A DNA stretch of 64,000 nt from Lepas anatifera (lineage: Eukaryota; Arthropoda; Thecostraca; Lepadidae), in NCBI GenBank assembly GCA_034440635.1, contig JAOTON010000773.1:1528650-1592649 (forward strand), read 5' to 3'. The position numbers and the translations under genes are program-made. The number at the start of each line of letters is the position of its first letter. The stretch's first letter is position 1. Shown in pieces: positions 33,366-44,741 of the stretch. The notes beneath the pieces were generated by a model, which saw nothing but the letters and a program-made list of their open reading frames with translations, had not been told where the DNA came from and did no database searches.

Positions 33366-34194
33366 CACGTGCATTGACCGAGGTCAGAGCCACCTCCGCT
33401 TTGACGGGGGAGGCACCCGCCCCCTTAGATCTCAAGAAGCACGTTAGATAACGAAAAACGGTAAACGGCGTTCGATGGCGCATCCAAATCGCTATGAAAA
33501 CATTTGAACCATTTTTGTGAGGTTACATTTAGGGTAACTAGAGGTCAAGGTAAGTCACCATAGGGATAACATGTAAATGGAAGTTTTCAGTTATTACATC
33601 TGAAGAAATAAAGGGGGAACAATCTCGATCATTGGAATCCTCACAGCAAGCCAAATTAAATTGTGTATAATATCACCTTGCTATGTCAAATCTACGATTT
33701 TACCTGACCTGGGGTCAGGCCGATGTCAAACTAGGTCAAAGTGCTTATAATTAGAACTGTAAGGATGAGGCGAACCCAATTCCGTAAAATAAACGCTCTA
33801 CCACCATTCATTGCTAAATTATTCAGTTAAAACCATTTTTCCTATGTTTTTTCCGATGGAGAGGTCGTGGCTCGTACCTGACCTTAGGTCATCTATATAA
33901 AATACCGCAATATATTTTGCAGAACTCAGTTGACCCATTATGTGATTTGAGTTTCAATTCGATCTATTTTCCCCGTTCTGATTTATGCTATTTTTTTAGG
34001 TGAGGTCACTTGACCTGCACTGGTGACCTGACCTGAGATGACCCAACCGTAAAATTTTGGCCAAAGCTGTACAATGATCATAAAAAGGTATACCAAGTAC
34101 GGCAGCGCTGCGTGCCGCCGTTTTTATTATATCTCCCAAAAATCCGAGCAGGCAGTTATCCCGCCAATTCTTCACCCCTCCGTCAATGCACGTG
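33366..34194. mobile_element. family Q MITE, 829 bp
   Basis: The left flank is TTAG (33362-33365) and the right flank TTAA (34195-34198). Left end CACGTGCATTGACCGAGG and right end complement of CACGTGCATTGACGGAGG are inverted. GGTCAGAGCCACCTCCGC inside the left end matches the right end of the copy at 17241 in inverted sense. The rest shares the AGGTCA-rich interior with that copy. Confidence 0.8.
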
Positions 34195-34243
34195 TTAAAA
34201 GGATGGCTTTTATTAATCTGTAACCTCCCTTCTCCCTCATCAG

Positions 34244-34555
34244 TTGTCGCAGCGACTGATGAAATTCTTGGGCCGCCCCAACGGTGCTGCTGGCGCCCTC
34301 ACCTCGGACCGGGTCCCGACTTCTCCGACGCTTCAGCGACCTCCTGCGGTCGCCGTCCCTCCACCACCGCCCTCACGCGGGACACCCTCGTCTCTGCCTG
34401 CTCTGCAATGTCTGCTGGAGGCGTTAAAGGTCGCGCACCGGCCTGTCGCTCTTGCGCCGACTTCTACTGGTCAGGCCAGCTCATTTACAGCTGCACAAGG
34501 CGCAGAATCTGACTCGAGAGCCTCGGCGGTCGTCAGCTCATCTACAGCTGCACAA
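34244..34555 (+). CDS. exon of an unrecognised gene
   Basis: Acceptor ttctccctcatcag ends at 34243. The frame is open for 104 codons to a possible donor CAA|gtgcgc at 34556 and hits a stop at 34568 if not spliced. It reads LSQRLMKFLGRPNGAAGAL near the start, then a proline-rich disordered stretch and an STGQASSFTAAQGAESDS end. Codons are GC-rich, unlike the flanking transposons. Phase 0 at both ends matches the exons at 35130 and 36862. No family is recognised. The last ~25 codons fall in a 57-bp tandem repeat. Confidence 0.45.
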
Positions 34556-34640
34556 GTGCGCAGAATTTGATCTCGGCAGCCTAGGCGGTCCAGCTCATCT
34601 ACAGCTGCACAAGGCGCAGAATGTGACTCGGGAGCTGTAG
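34479..34640 (+). repeat. 57-bp tandem repeat, three units
   Basis: The unit encodes SSSTAAQGAE(S/C)DS in units 1 and 3. Unit 2 carries a +1/-1 pair of changes that brings in a stop (AATTTGA). Units 1 and 3 are in the same frame, and downstream of unit 3 the frame stays open for ~80 codons (VAGKERTNVAAPALSKREGK...LKKFLGVVESC). So the repeat was probably coding, and either unit 2 is spliced around or the gene is damaged. Confidence 0.75.
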
Positions 34641-35129
34641 ATACGCAGGTGGCCGGAAAGGAACGCACTAACGTCGCGGCTCCAGCTTTGTCCAAGCGTG
34701 AGGGGAAATTGTCCACGACCCTGAAAAAGTTTCTCGGTGTCGTGGAAAGTTGTGTACGCTGTGTAACGCCGCGTCTTTTATATGAATCAGGGTTCAGGGC
34801 AGAATGTTTCGGAGACTCTCTCTCTCTCGTGTGTGTGTCTCTCTGTGTCCCTCTATTTGTTCAAGCGTTTGTCAACCACTGACCCTGAATGTGTTTCTCT
34901 CAGTCTCTCACAAATGTATATCGGTTGTAACTGGTGAATTGTTTATTTATTTATCTGCCCTATTTTTAACGAGGTTCCTTCACACCCTTCTGCTCGTATA
35001 ACACCAGCGATTTTTGTTTGCAATGTATTGTTTTAATTCCCCTTCAACAAAATACAATGAAACAAATGCACCATTCACCCTGTAAGGCCATATGGCTCCC
35101 AACCCCTTGTTCTGTCTGCTTTCTTCCAG

Positions 35130-35237
35130 GTTCTGTCACCATTCCACCAATTCAGCAGCGTCGATGACTCGGACGTTGGAGTTGGCGCTAAAGGCTGGGG
35201 CTGCAGACGCCCGGATCTGGCACCGAAGTCACTGCAG
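35130..35237 (+). CDS. 36-codon exon of the same unrecognised gene
   Basis: Acceptor tctgctttcttccag ends at 35129 and donor CTGCAG|gtaaac starts at 35238, both strong. The exon is exactly 108 nt and open in phase 0: VLSPFHQFSSVDDSDVGVGA then KGWGCRRPDLAPKSLQ. No homology is recognised. The strong splice sites, phase compatibility and its place between 34244-34555 and 36862 support a real exon. Confidence 0.5.
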
Positions 35238-35274
35238 GTAAACAGATAGCGTTAGGGCACGACTCAACAGTTTC

Positions 35275-36812
35275 CCTCCCCCAATAGTGGAGCAGGACTA
35301 TGTCCTTCTCCTCCATGCAGGGGAGGGGGACAGAGTCCTTATCTTCTAGACGGGGAGAGAAACAGTCCCCTCCCCGAGTAGGGGAGAGAGACTGTCCCGC
35401 TCCCCGGATGAGGGGTGGGACATGTCCTTCTCCCCATGAAGGGAGAGGGATGATTCCCGCCCCGGACGGGAGAGGAACAGTCCCATCCCCAGACGGGGAA
35501 AGGGGCAAAGTCCCTCCCCGGACCGGGAGAGGAACAGTCCCCTCCCCGAGTAGGGGAGAAAGACTGTCCCTCTCCCCAGACGGGGGGTGGGACAGAGTCT
35601 CTCCTCCCCCGACGGGGAGAGGACCAGCCCCCTCCCCGAGTAGGGGAGAAAGACTGTCCCGCTCCCCAGACGGGGGTGGGACATAGTCCTTCTCCTCCAT
35701 GAAGGGGAGAGGGGAACAGAGTCCTCTCCCCGAGACGGGGAGAAAGACTGTCCCTCTCCCCAGACGGGGGAAGGGACATAGTCCCTCCCCCATGACGGGA
35801 GAGGAACAGTCCCCTCCCCGAGTAGGGGAGAAAGACTGTCCTGCCCCCGGACGGGGGGTGGGACATAGTCCTTCTCCCCCATAAAGGGGAGAGGAACAGT
35901 CCTCTCCCCGAGTAGGGGAGAGGAACAGTCCCCTCCCTGAGTAAGGGAGAAAGACTGTCCTTCTCCCCCAGACGGGGGGTGGGGCAGGGTCCTTCCCCGG
36001 ACGGGAAGAGGAACAGTCCCCTCCCCGAGTAGGGGAGAAAGACTGTCCCGCTCCCCGTACGGCGGGTGGGACAGTCCTTCTCACCCAGACGGGGAGAGGG
36101 GCAGAGTCCTCCCTCGGACGGGGAGAGGAACAGTCCCCTCCCCGAGTAGGGGAGAAAGACTGTCCCCTCTCCAGACCGGGGGTGGGACATAGTCCTTCCC
36201 CCCATGAAGGGAGAGGAACAGCCCCCTCCCCAGTAGGGGAGAAAGACTGTCCTGCCTCCCAGACGGGGGTGGGACATAGTCCTTCTCCCCCATGAAGGGG
36301 AGAGGAACAGCCCCCTCCCCGAGTAGGGGAGAAAGACTGTCCTGCCCCCGTACGGCGGGTGGGACAGAGTCCTCCCCGTACGGGGAGGAGGAACAGTCCC
36401 CTCCCCGAGTAGGGGAGAAAGACTATCCGCTCCCCGGACGGGGGGACAGTCCTTCTCCCCCGACGGGGAGAGGGGCAAAGTCCCGCCCCGGACGGGGAGA
36501 GGAACAGTCCCCTCCCGAATAGGGGAGGAAGACTGTTCCGCTTTCAGACCGGGGAGAGGGGCAGAGTCCTCCCCCGGGCGGGGAGAGTAACAGTCCCCTC
36601 CCCCATACGGGGAGAGGGGCAAAGTCCCGCCCCCGGACGGGGAGGAGGAACAGTCCCCTCCCCGAGTAGGGGAGAAAGACTGTCCCGCTCCCCAGATGGG
36701 GGGTGGGACATAGTCCTTCTCCCCCATGAAGGGGAGAGGGGCAGAGCCCTCCCCCCAGACGGGGAGAGTAAAACAGTCCCCTCCCCGAGTAGGGGAGAAA
36801 GACGGTGTCCGC
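35275..36812. repeat. GC-rich palindromic minisatellite, ~1.5 kb
   Basis: Variable tandem units are built from CTCCCC(N5-7)GGGGAG palindromes joined by AGGAACAGTCC or AAAGACTGTCC spacers, so that ACAGTCC...GGACTGT forms a second, outer inverted pairing. Several dozen hairpin-capable units follow one another. Both strands stay open over long stretches (up to 462 codons on the minus strand), but the translations are periodic G/P/S/L-rich repeats, which argues against a protein. It lies in the intron before the terminal exon at 36862. Confidence 0.88.
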
Positions 36813-36861
36813 CTCCTGCAATGGAATCAACTCCTATTAACCCCCCCCTTCTCCCCCACAG

Positions 36862-37060
36862 AGTACGGAGGAGAGGAATTGTTGGAGTGTTGGATGGACG
36901 TTATGATTGGAGTCCCGGAGAGCCGGTGTGTCGGACAACCGCAGGCCCGGAGTGTTCGGAGAGCCGGCCAGGGGACTACCAAGTTGCCAGTGCTCGCTTT
37001 TTCTACATTCTGATAATCTGGCACCTGTTCTGGAACTATGTGTGCTTGCTTGAATAAATG
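36862..37060 (+). CDS. candidate terminal exon with polyadenylation signal
   Basis: Acceptor cttctcccccacag ends at 36861, and in phase 0 the frame is STEERNCWSVGWTL followed by TGA at 36904-36906. AATAAA lies at 37053-37058. A paralogous segment with the same end (AATAAATGTCAT) is at 46680-47000. In an alternative frame 36862-37013 is open (YGGEELLECWMDVMIGVPE...), so the coding frame is uncertain and most of this may be 3' UTR. With 34244 and 35130 it would complete a small 3' gene segment whose 5' exons are not identified. Confidence 0.45.
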
Positions 37061-37064
37061 TCAT

Positions 37065-39320
37065 ACTAGTTCAAAATGTGTTTACGTTTGTTATGTTTCT
37101 TTAGAAACTCACCACCATATTAAGAGTTATAAAAATAGTGTACTGTTAGGATTACCAGCTTGGAGGAAGATCACAAGAAGACTGATGTATCGGGTAGAAT
37201 GCCTACTGCTTTTACAATACTGCAGACTCCATCTCAAATACCACATGACTGAGGGAGCTGAGAATCTCGCTTGGAAACTACATAAGCGATAGATACTAGG
37301 ACGTCAATGACTGTCGTGGAAGACTCTCCCGGAGTTTTGGTTTGGAGACCAGAAAAACTTACTGTTATGGCAGAGACGGAAAACAATAATAATAATAAAA
37401 CCTAGACTCAAAACCATAACTTTGTTTGTTAGAGAGACTGAAAACTTGCATACACTGTGAGCGGTACGCCCACCTGTTCTGATGTTGCACTGATAATTTT
37501 CCTCAGAAACTATTTTACCAGGTCCTCAAGAACAAGAACACATTATCTTAAGCTGAAGAAATTCGAATGGAAAAATGGTTGAAAATTAGCATGTTTTATT
37601 CACTGCACTGGCTTTTTTACACTTATCGTGCACAAATTAAATCAGCGCTGGGGCCTGGGACCCCTTATTTCGTCTCACCCAAGGCTCGCTGCCTTGAATT
37701 TCCGCACAAATATAGGGAAAATAAAGGGCACTATGTACTATTTATTTCAAATTCATTTATTTTCAAATCGGCGTTTATTTAATTCAAACCATTAAATAAT
37801 TCATTTCCAAGTGATTCCAACAATTTCATAATTTTCAAACAAATATATATATCTATATATTTCCGTTTAAAAAATTACCTAAATTATTTTGTCTTATCCT
37901 TGCCCTGGCTTGAGAATTTGGAAAGACAATTTTGCATCGAACATGGATAGTGCGCTGTATTTAAATCCCGGTCAAAGCGAATTGTGCCTGTGTTCAAGGT
38001 TATTATTTGGCAAATTCAGAGAACTACCATTTTGATGGCTTGATACATTTTTGTCCCCAGCAATTCAAGGCGAAAAGAAAGTGGGGTTTCCTGATTTTCA
38101 AACCCGTTTTCCACACACAGCCCCTTTTAAGATTTCTGAAAGTGACATATGTCTTTTAAAAATATCTGTCAAGTACCAACGAATTCCAATAAAAATTCTT
38201 GATGCCTCTTACAATCCTTGATGAAATATTTAAATCTGGCTTAATGCCATAACTACTAATATTATTACCAGTCACATTTTAGCCAGTCATGTCAAACAGC
38301 TAACTTCACTTTCTAAATATACCCAACGTAAGGTCACATAGCCCAATTATTCAATAAATTCAGATACTTGCTTGTTTTATTCGACGAAAAGTTAGCCTGA
38401 TATGTCGTTTCCATGGATACCCCTAGAGCCAAACACTTTTTGGCGTTTTCTTTTTTTAATAGATAAAAACAGCCACCAGATAATCTGCATCGAGGGCAAC
38501 GTGAAAAAGAACGAGAACAATAAATCCACCCAATATTTATATTTCCTGGATTCAGAGGAACAGGCTTTGCATTCACCCAAATAAGGAAAGATTTTCATTT
38601 GAAGATATTACTTTTTAATCCTGACACCGGCATGGATCTTGAATTTTATCAACTATATAGAATAAGTAAAATGTTGAAGAACTGGGATCAGGTTGATCTT
38701 CAACGCGTTGAAACCAGTGGACTTTAAAGACTTCAGATGGCGAAGAAGGAAAAGATTTTAGAATAAATATTTTAAACTAATTCTTAAGGAAAATTATCGG
38801 TGCAACGCCTGAACAGACAAGCGTAATACTCAAAACGTGTGCAAGTTTTCAGTCACTCTAATGAAAAAAGTTTTAATTTTGAGCCTTCCTTTATTATCAT
38901 TATTATTTTCCATCTCTATCAGAACTGCTACAATTCAAGTTGCACCATTAATCTTGCAGGTGATTTAGTGCTACAAAATATAACTACAAATTCATGGAGG
39001 GAGCTTTCCCCAATAACGTTAATAATTAACAGAGGCGGTAAAAACATCGGCAAACCGGGTGAAAAGGCATGAGAGCTCGTTATTATTAGCTTATTACTAT
39101 TACTAACAATTAGTACTATTAGTTATAAAAGCTGTTGACGTTAGAGGTTCAGGGAGGCTTGCTGATGTGAACAATACGTTTAAACCCCAATATGTGTGCC
39201 ATGAATGCTTACGAAGCGCTGTGAGGTACGAAATATTCCCATTTTGCTTTTCCGCAGCACGGCAAAACCGACATAGGGCTCAGAAATATCTCTACGGAGA
39301 GCCGCTTTACGCAAATACAC
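37065..39320. other. AT-rich intergenic region, no gene seen
   Basis: No coding structure, tandem array or terminal repeats were recognised in about 2.2 kb of AT-rich sequence. It is the longest stretch in the window free of evident MITEs. Confidence 0.5.
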
Positions 39321-40156
39321 TTAACTTTCGCCAGGATTGGGGTCTCTTTTACTCTCCCCCAAGTTTTCTCCGAGGTGGCCAGAGAACGGTGGAGCACAGC
39401 GCCGCCATAATAAGCAAAACTGTTCCCTGATCCTTTTCGCATCTTTCCTGGGAATTCCAGGCCATGTCAAGTCACGTCTCCCGATCAGGTCAAGTGACCT
39501 AACCTCCAAAGATACTCCAAGTGGCAGCAATGAGAGAATGTTCCATCTGGGATTCATGTACATACATATGTATAAGGGCACTGAGAACCCCAATATGTAG
39601 TACGGCATATTTTCTATTCGGATGAACTAGGATCAAGTACGGCCCATGACTTTTCCAGTGTAAGCCTATATAAAACTTTTGAAATGCCGATTTTGCAGTT
39701 CATACGTCTTATATCAACTTCAAAATTTTGACATGCGTTCGTGTCCCATTCCTTAAGCTGAAGCTTAAATATCGATATGTCTCCTTTGGCAGGTCATCTG
39801 AGGTCAAAGAACCGATTTTTATTGTTAAGCCAATAACTTTAAACTAAATCAAGACAAAGGTTTTGTTTTACCGTCATAGTGTTCGTATTACCGCTCGAAA
39901 TCGATCGATGTACATCACGGTTATACTAGGTCACTCTGTGCCAATTCGTTTACGTGAGGTCAGGTAAACTTTGAATTTGACCTGGCATGGCAGAACCATA
40001 TATCGTTCGGTTCGTGCTGATGAGAGTATTTCAATTGTGTTGCAAAAGATGCCGTATCTTGTTTGGTTCGGAATGTATGAGTGAAAAAGCAAACACCCCA
40101 CAATACTGGCCAGCTGATTGCCAGCTGGTCGGGTCACTCTTCGGGTGCTCCGCGCT

Positions 40157-43100
40157 TCATGTCACTTAAAAAGTAATTTTAGCGTTTCCTCTTGCAATTG
40201 TTCATTTTTCATGTAGTTAAGCCTTCTCTGGCTGCGGTGTAGGAATCTGAAGAAGATCGGCAGTGTGGCTTGTGAGGTATGTTTGAGATTAACTGATATG
40301 GACAAGAAAATATTCCGAGGATAAGTGTCGAAATACGTGCGGCAAACCCGACGCATTGAAGAAAACTGCCTCGGAACTCATCAGAAATTTTACTGTAAAA
40401 ACGTGACGTTGTGCGGCAGGTGCCATCATTTTCCGTGTCACTTTAATGCTGAAAATACGGGACCACTAGCCAAAAGAAGCATAAAATGTTTAGATTAAAT
40501 ATGTGCCTGTTCATCATTGTTTTTTACCATCATGTTGCATAAAGCTATTGTCAGTGACCCTACGCTACCATCTGCACAATTCCGAATTGATGCAGTCTGC
40601 CTTGGAAGAAAGGAGTTGTTAAGAACATTTGGCACAAGTTGCTCTATTTTTGTCGATGTACTTAAACATATGCAAAAGAAACGGCAGCGAAGCAAGCAAG
40701 TCAACCTCTATCTGATCTCCCTATTGCTATCTAACTCTTTTGCACCTGAGCCTAACCCGGGTCCTTTGAATTCTCACCAAACATCTGTCCCAGAGCTCTC
40801 CCAATCGGTGAGGCAGTGTGGAACGTGCGATAACACAGTGCAATGGAATACAAGAGTGGTCTGTTGCAACGAGTGTGGTCAGTGGTATCATGCACGTTGT
40901 CAGTTTATCGATACGAGTCATTTGCACCAAGACGATATGTGGTGCTGCGCCGTCTGCGACAATCGAAATAGTCAAACACTTTTCGAATTCCCAGAAGATG
41001 ACACGACCTCCGAACTTCTGACCACCTCGCTTCTGACACCTAGCAGAGGTTCTATTGGAAGACCTATCCATGCCTCTACTCCGGTACGCACAAACCAGTC
41101 ATCCAAGAGAGACCATCGTCCACTGCGAGTCCTGAACTTAAATCTACAATCAGCAACCGGAAAGAAACCAGAAATTATTCACCTAATAGATAGTGTAAGA
41201 CCTGATATTGTTATGGCTACTGAGACCTGGCTTGACTCTATCCAGACGGATGCGGAAATTTTCCCAGACACCTACAAAGTATATCGCAAGGACAGAAACC
41301 GACATGGGGGAGGAGTGCTGTTGGCGGTGAAGAACACTTTGGATAGCTACCATGTGCCCGAGCTACAGGAGGACTGCGAGCTTATTTGGGTGAAGTTGAA
41401 GCTGAAAGGAAAGAGAACCCTATACCTATGCGCCTACTATCGACCCAATGTGAGCGATGAAGAGGGTTTAAGGCTATTCTCTAACTCAATCAGCCGAGCT
41501 ACTGCAATTTCAAATGCTCATGTTCTGATTGGGGGTGATATGAACTTCCCGGTTGGGACTGGAGAACGATGTCACTGAAGCCCAATGCCGTACATCCGCG
41601 ATTACACAATGACTTTGTGGACATATTAAGCGATAACGGACTCGAGCAGCTTGTCCTGTCACCAACAAGACGAAATAACATCCTGGACCTGATGATAACA
41701 AACTGCCCTCAACTCATCTCAAGAGTAGAGGTCATTCCGGGATTATCTGACCATGATGCTGTTTACTGCGAGTTTTCCATCAATCCAAAAAACCGCAAAC
41801 AAACACCAAGACTAATCCCACTTTACAAGAAGGCAAATTGGACCGGTCTTAAAGGCGCATGTAATGATATCATTCCCAGGATGCGTTCTATGAGACATGC
41901 GGCCACTACTGAAGAACTGTGGACTTTTTTCAAAGACTCATTATCGGACGCCATCGCCAAATTCATTCCACACAAAGTAGCTCGTTCAAAGGAAAGTAAA
42001 CCATGGATAAATCCTTCTCTTCGGCGCCTAATCAACCGTAAAAACCGTCTTTTCAAGAAGATGCGCAAAACAGGAAATGAAGACACGAAAACAGAGTATG
42101 TACAATTGCGGGGAGAAGTTCAACGACAACTGAGGCGTGCTTATTGGCACTACCTGAACTCTATCTTCGAAGGTATCGACCCAGAACAAAGAACCAAAGA
42201 TAAGCGATTTTGGACATACATCAAACATCTTAAGTCATCAAATGTTGGTGTTGCACCATTAAAAGAAAACGGTCACCTGATATCCGACCCCAAAAGACAG
42301 GCTCAAATACTAAATAGCCAATTTCAATCTGTTTTCAGCGAAGGCAGAGGCTACAACCAAGACGAGTTCAACAACAAATGTGCTATGCCTCCTCACAATA
42401 GTCCAGTCCTTGAAGACATAACCATCACCGTACAGGGAGTGCGGAAGCTGCTTACCAACCTAGACCCAAACAAAGCTTCTGGTCCGGATAATCTGAGCAC
42501 TCGAGTACTGAAAGAACTTTCTGACGAGGTGGCACCGATTCTTACCATGATTTTTAGATCTTCTCTGGAATCTGGTATGGTCCCTGCTGACTGGAAGACC
42601 GCACTGGTGACGCCGGTGTTCAAAAAGGGCCAACGAAACGATCCAGCCAACTACCGTCCAGTGTCACTCACCAGTGTGTGCTGCAAGACACTGGAACATA
42701 TACTTACCAGCACCATCATGAACCACTTGGAAAATAACGAAATCATGAGCAGCCAACAACATGGATTCCGTAAGAAGAGGTCTTGTGAAACACAACTTCT
42801 AGGATTCACAAATGAGCTCATTGAAAATACTTCTCGAGGGCAACAGACTGACATCCTCATCATGGACTTCGCCAAGGCTTTCGACAAGGTCAATCATAGC
42901 CTGCTTATCCACAAGCTTCGGCAGTATGGCATCGTTGGAAAAATCAACCAATGGATTTTAGACTTTCTGACAAGCAGAAGACAGGCAGTGGTTGTCAATG
43001 GTGTTAAGTCCGGGTTCATTGATGTCAAGTCTGGTGTGCCACAGGGAAGTGTCCTCGGCCCGTGCCTGTTCCTCGTGTATATTAATGATCTCCCGAACAA

Positions 43101-44118
43101 CCTGAGGACACGATCAAGACTATTTGCTGACGACACTGCAATCTACACTGCAGTGGATAGCATGTCTGACCAGTTAGCACTGCAACAAGACTTGAACGCG
43201 CTGGCATCGTGGGAACGCAAGTGGGACATGCAATTTCACCCGCAGAAGTGTGTCTCACTTCCAGTAACCAGATGCAGGGAACCCTTGCCGTATCAATACG
43301 TACTACACAGCCACACATTGGATACAGTGAGGAGTGCTAAGTACCTCGGCATCACCATAAAAAAGACATCGGCTGGAGCGACCACATTGAAAACGTTTGT
43401 TCCAAAGCAAACAGAGCTCTAGGATTCTTGAAGAGAAATCTGAAAATAAAGTCATGGAAAATCAAGGATACTGCATATAAAGCCTATGTGCGTCCTATCC
43501 TCGAATATGCAAGTACCATCTGGGATCCGCACCAGCAACAACACATCAACAGGATTGAATCAGGTCAACGGAGGGCAGCGTGCTTCGTTGTGAGGGACTT
43601 TCGAAGAACATCAAGTGTAACAGATATCATGAAGCGACTCGAATGGAGATCTCTCGAGGAAAGACGAAGAGTAGCCCGGCTAACCATGCTTTACAAGATA
43701 CTACATGAGACGGTAGCCGTGGAAGACATCAAAGTCAAACTGACGCCACTACCAGAAAGACAGCGACGAGGACATGGTCAACAATTTTTGATACCACGAT
43801 GCAGGACCGAATACCACCTCAACTCGTTTCTTCCAAAAACAATCAGCGACTGGAATGCTCTGCCTGAAGAAACTGTCCAAGCAGTGTCGGTAAACTCGTT
43901 TATTAATATGTTGTGTAAACCTGATAATCTTTCATAGGCTCACCGTAAATTTGTATTGTAATTGTTGTAATTGTAATTGTTAAGTGAAATTGTTAAGTGT
44001 AATTGTAAATTTGTTGCTAAAACGTGGAATGTGATTTGTACGCTAAAGACGCCCGAATTGGCAAAATAATCAGCAACATGATTGTGGCCAATAAATGGTA
44101 GACATAGACATAGACATA
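40157..44118 (+). mobile_element. nearly full-length CR1/L2-group LINE
   Basis: A 5' leader of uncertain start is followed by one long coding region (40517-43937) with PHD finger, apurinic-like endonuclease and reverse transcriptase. A short 3' UTR then ends in a (TAGACA)n tail at about 44099-44116. The absence of LTRs, the EN-RT order and the microsatellite-like tail define a non-LTR retrotransposon. A PHD finger in front of the endonuclease is characteristic of CR1/L2-like clades. The 5' boundary is set only as 'after the TTAA-element arm ends near 40150'. Confidence 0.8.
40517..43937 (+). pseudogene. LINE polyprotein (PHD finger - endonuclease - reverse transcriptase), two frameshifts
   Basis: Frame 1 (40517-41578) holds an NPGP motif at residues 80-83 and a C4HC3 PHD finger from residue 101 (CGTC, CNEC, HARC, CAVC). 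The endonuclease begins near residue 200 (LNLNLQS, ATETWLDS, GGDMNFP). At about 41551 a 1-nt deletion shifts to the next frame (to 43422), with SDHDAV of the endonuclease, then RT: NYRPVSLTS, HGFRKKRSCETQL, MDFAKAFDKVNH, GVPQGSVLGP and the catalytic FADD at 43123-43134. At the A-run 43359-43364 a second 1-nt deletion shifts again. The rest (YVRPILEYAS, LEWRSLEERRRVARL) ends with TAG at 43935-43937. All catalytic residues are intact, so only the two single-base losses disable it. An upstream ATG is plausible, but ATG 40673 is also a candidate start. Confidence 0.85.
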
Positions 44119-44741
44119 CTGGTAACGCATCGTACTCGATCTCGATAGACCAAAGGCCTTATATAGAAATTCCTAAAGTAGTAGATATGTAATATTGAAT
44201 TTAATATATTAATTGGACTACTTTTTGAGGATAGGATATAGGATACAAGTTGAATTTCTATCATTTTTTTATAAAAATAGTTATTTTATTCATTCCTATC
44301 GAATGAATATAGAATAGGATGAAAATAGAATAGGATACCCAAGGCCTTATGTATATAGACCTAAAAATATATCCAAAAGTTTGAATATTACATGAACTTG
44401 AATATATGTCTTTACACAAATACATATATTTTTGAGGATAGGATATACAATTGATGAAAGTAGGATTTGTATCCTACCTTGCATCCTATGATCCTATGAA
44501 AGGTATTATTTTCTAATATTTCAAAATGATCAAAACATTTATAGGAGAGGATACCCAAGGTTTTACATAAAAATATAAGAAAAATAAGACATAAAAATAT
44601 ATATGCAACTTTGAATTTCTTACATGAATTTGAATATATATGTATATACATTATATATCTATACAGATATCCATATTTTTTGATGGTCTATAACCATATA
44701 AGGTCTCGGGTCTATCGAGGTCGAGTACGATGCGTTACCAG
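44119..44741. mobile_element. TA-flanked MITE, 623 bp, in the LINE tail
   Basis: The left end CTGGTAACGCATCGTACTCG (then A/C TCTCGATAGACC) is matched by the right end with a single mismatch over 32 bp. Pairing continues with CCTTATAT about 5 bp further in. Flanking dinucleotides are TA (44117-44118, 44742-44743), as for Tc1/mariner-type targets. The interior is AT-rich, with repeated GGATAGGATA and ATATATATC words, and non-coding. Confidence 0.85.

Noticed and set aside
35188..36830. Long open frames (up to 462 codons) on the minus strand
   Set aside because: They lie wholly inside the CTCCCC/GGGGAG minisatellite, are open in several frames at once and translate to periodic low-complexity G/P/S/L text. 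They have no start context or splice signals.
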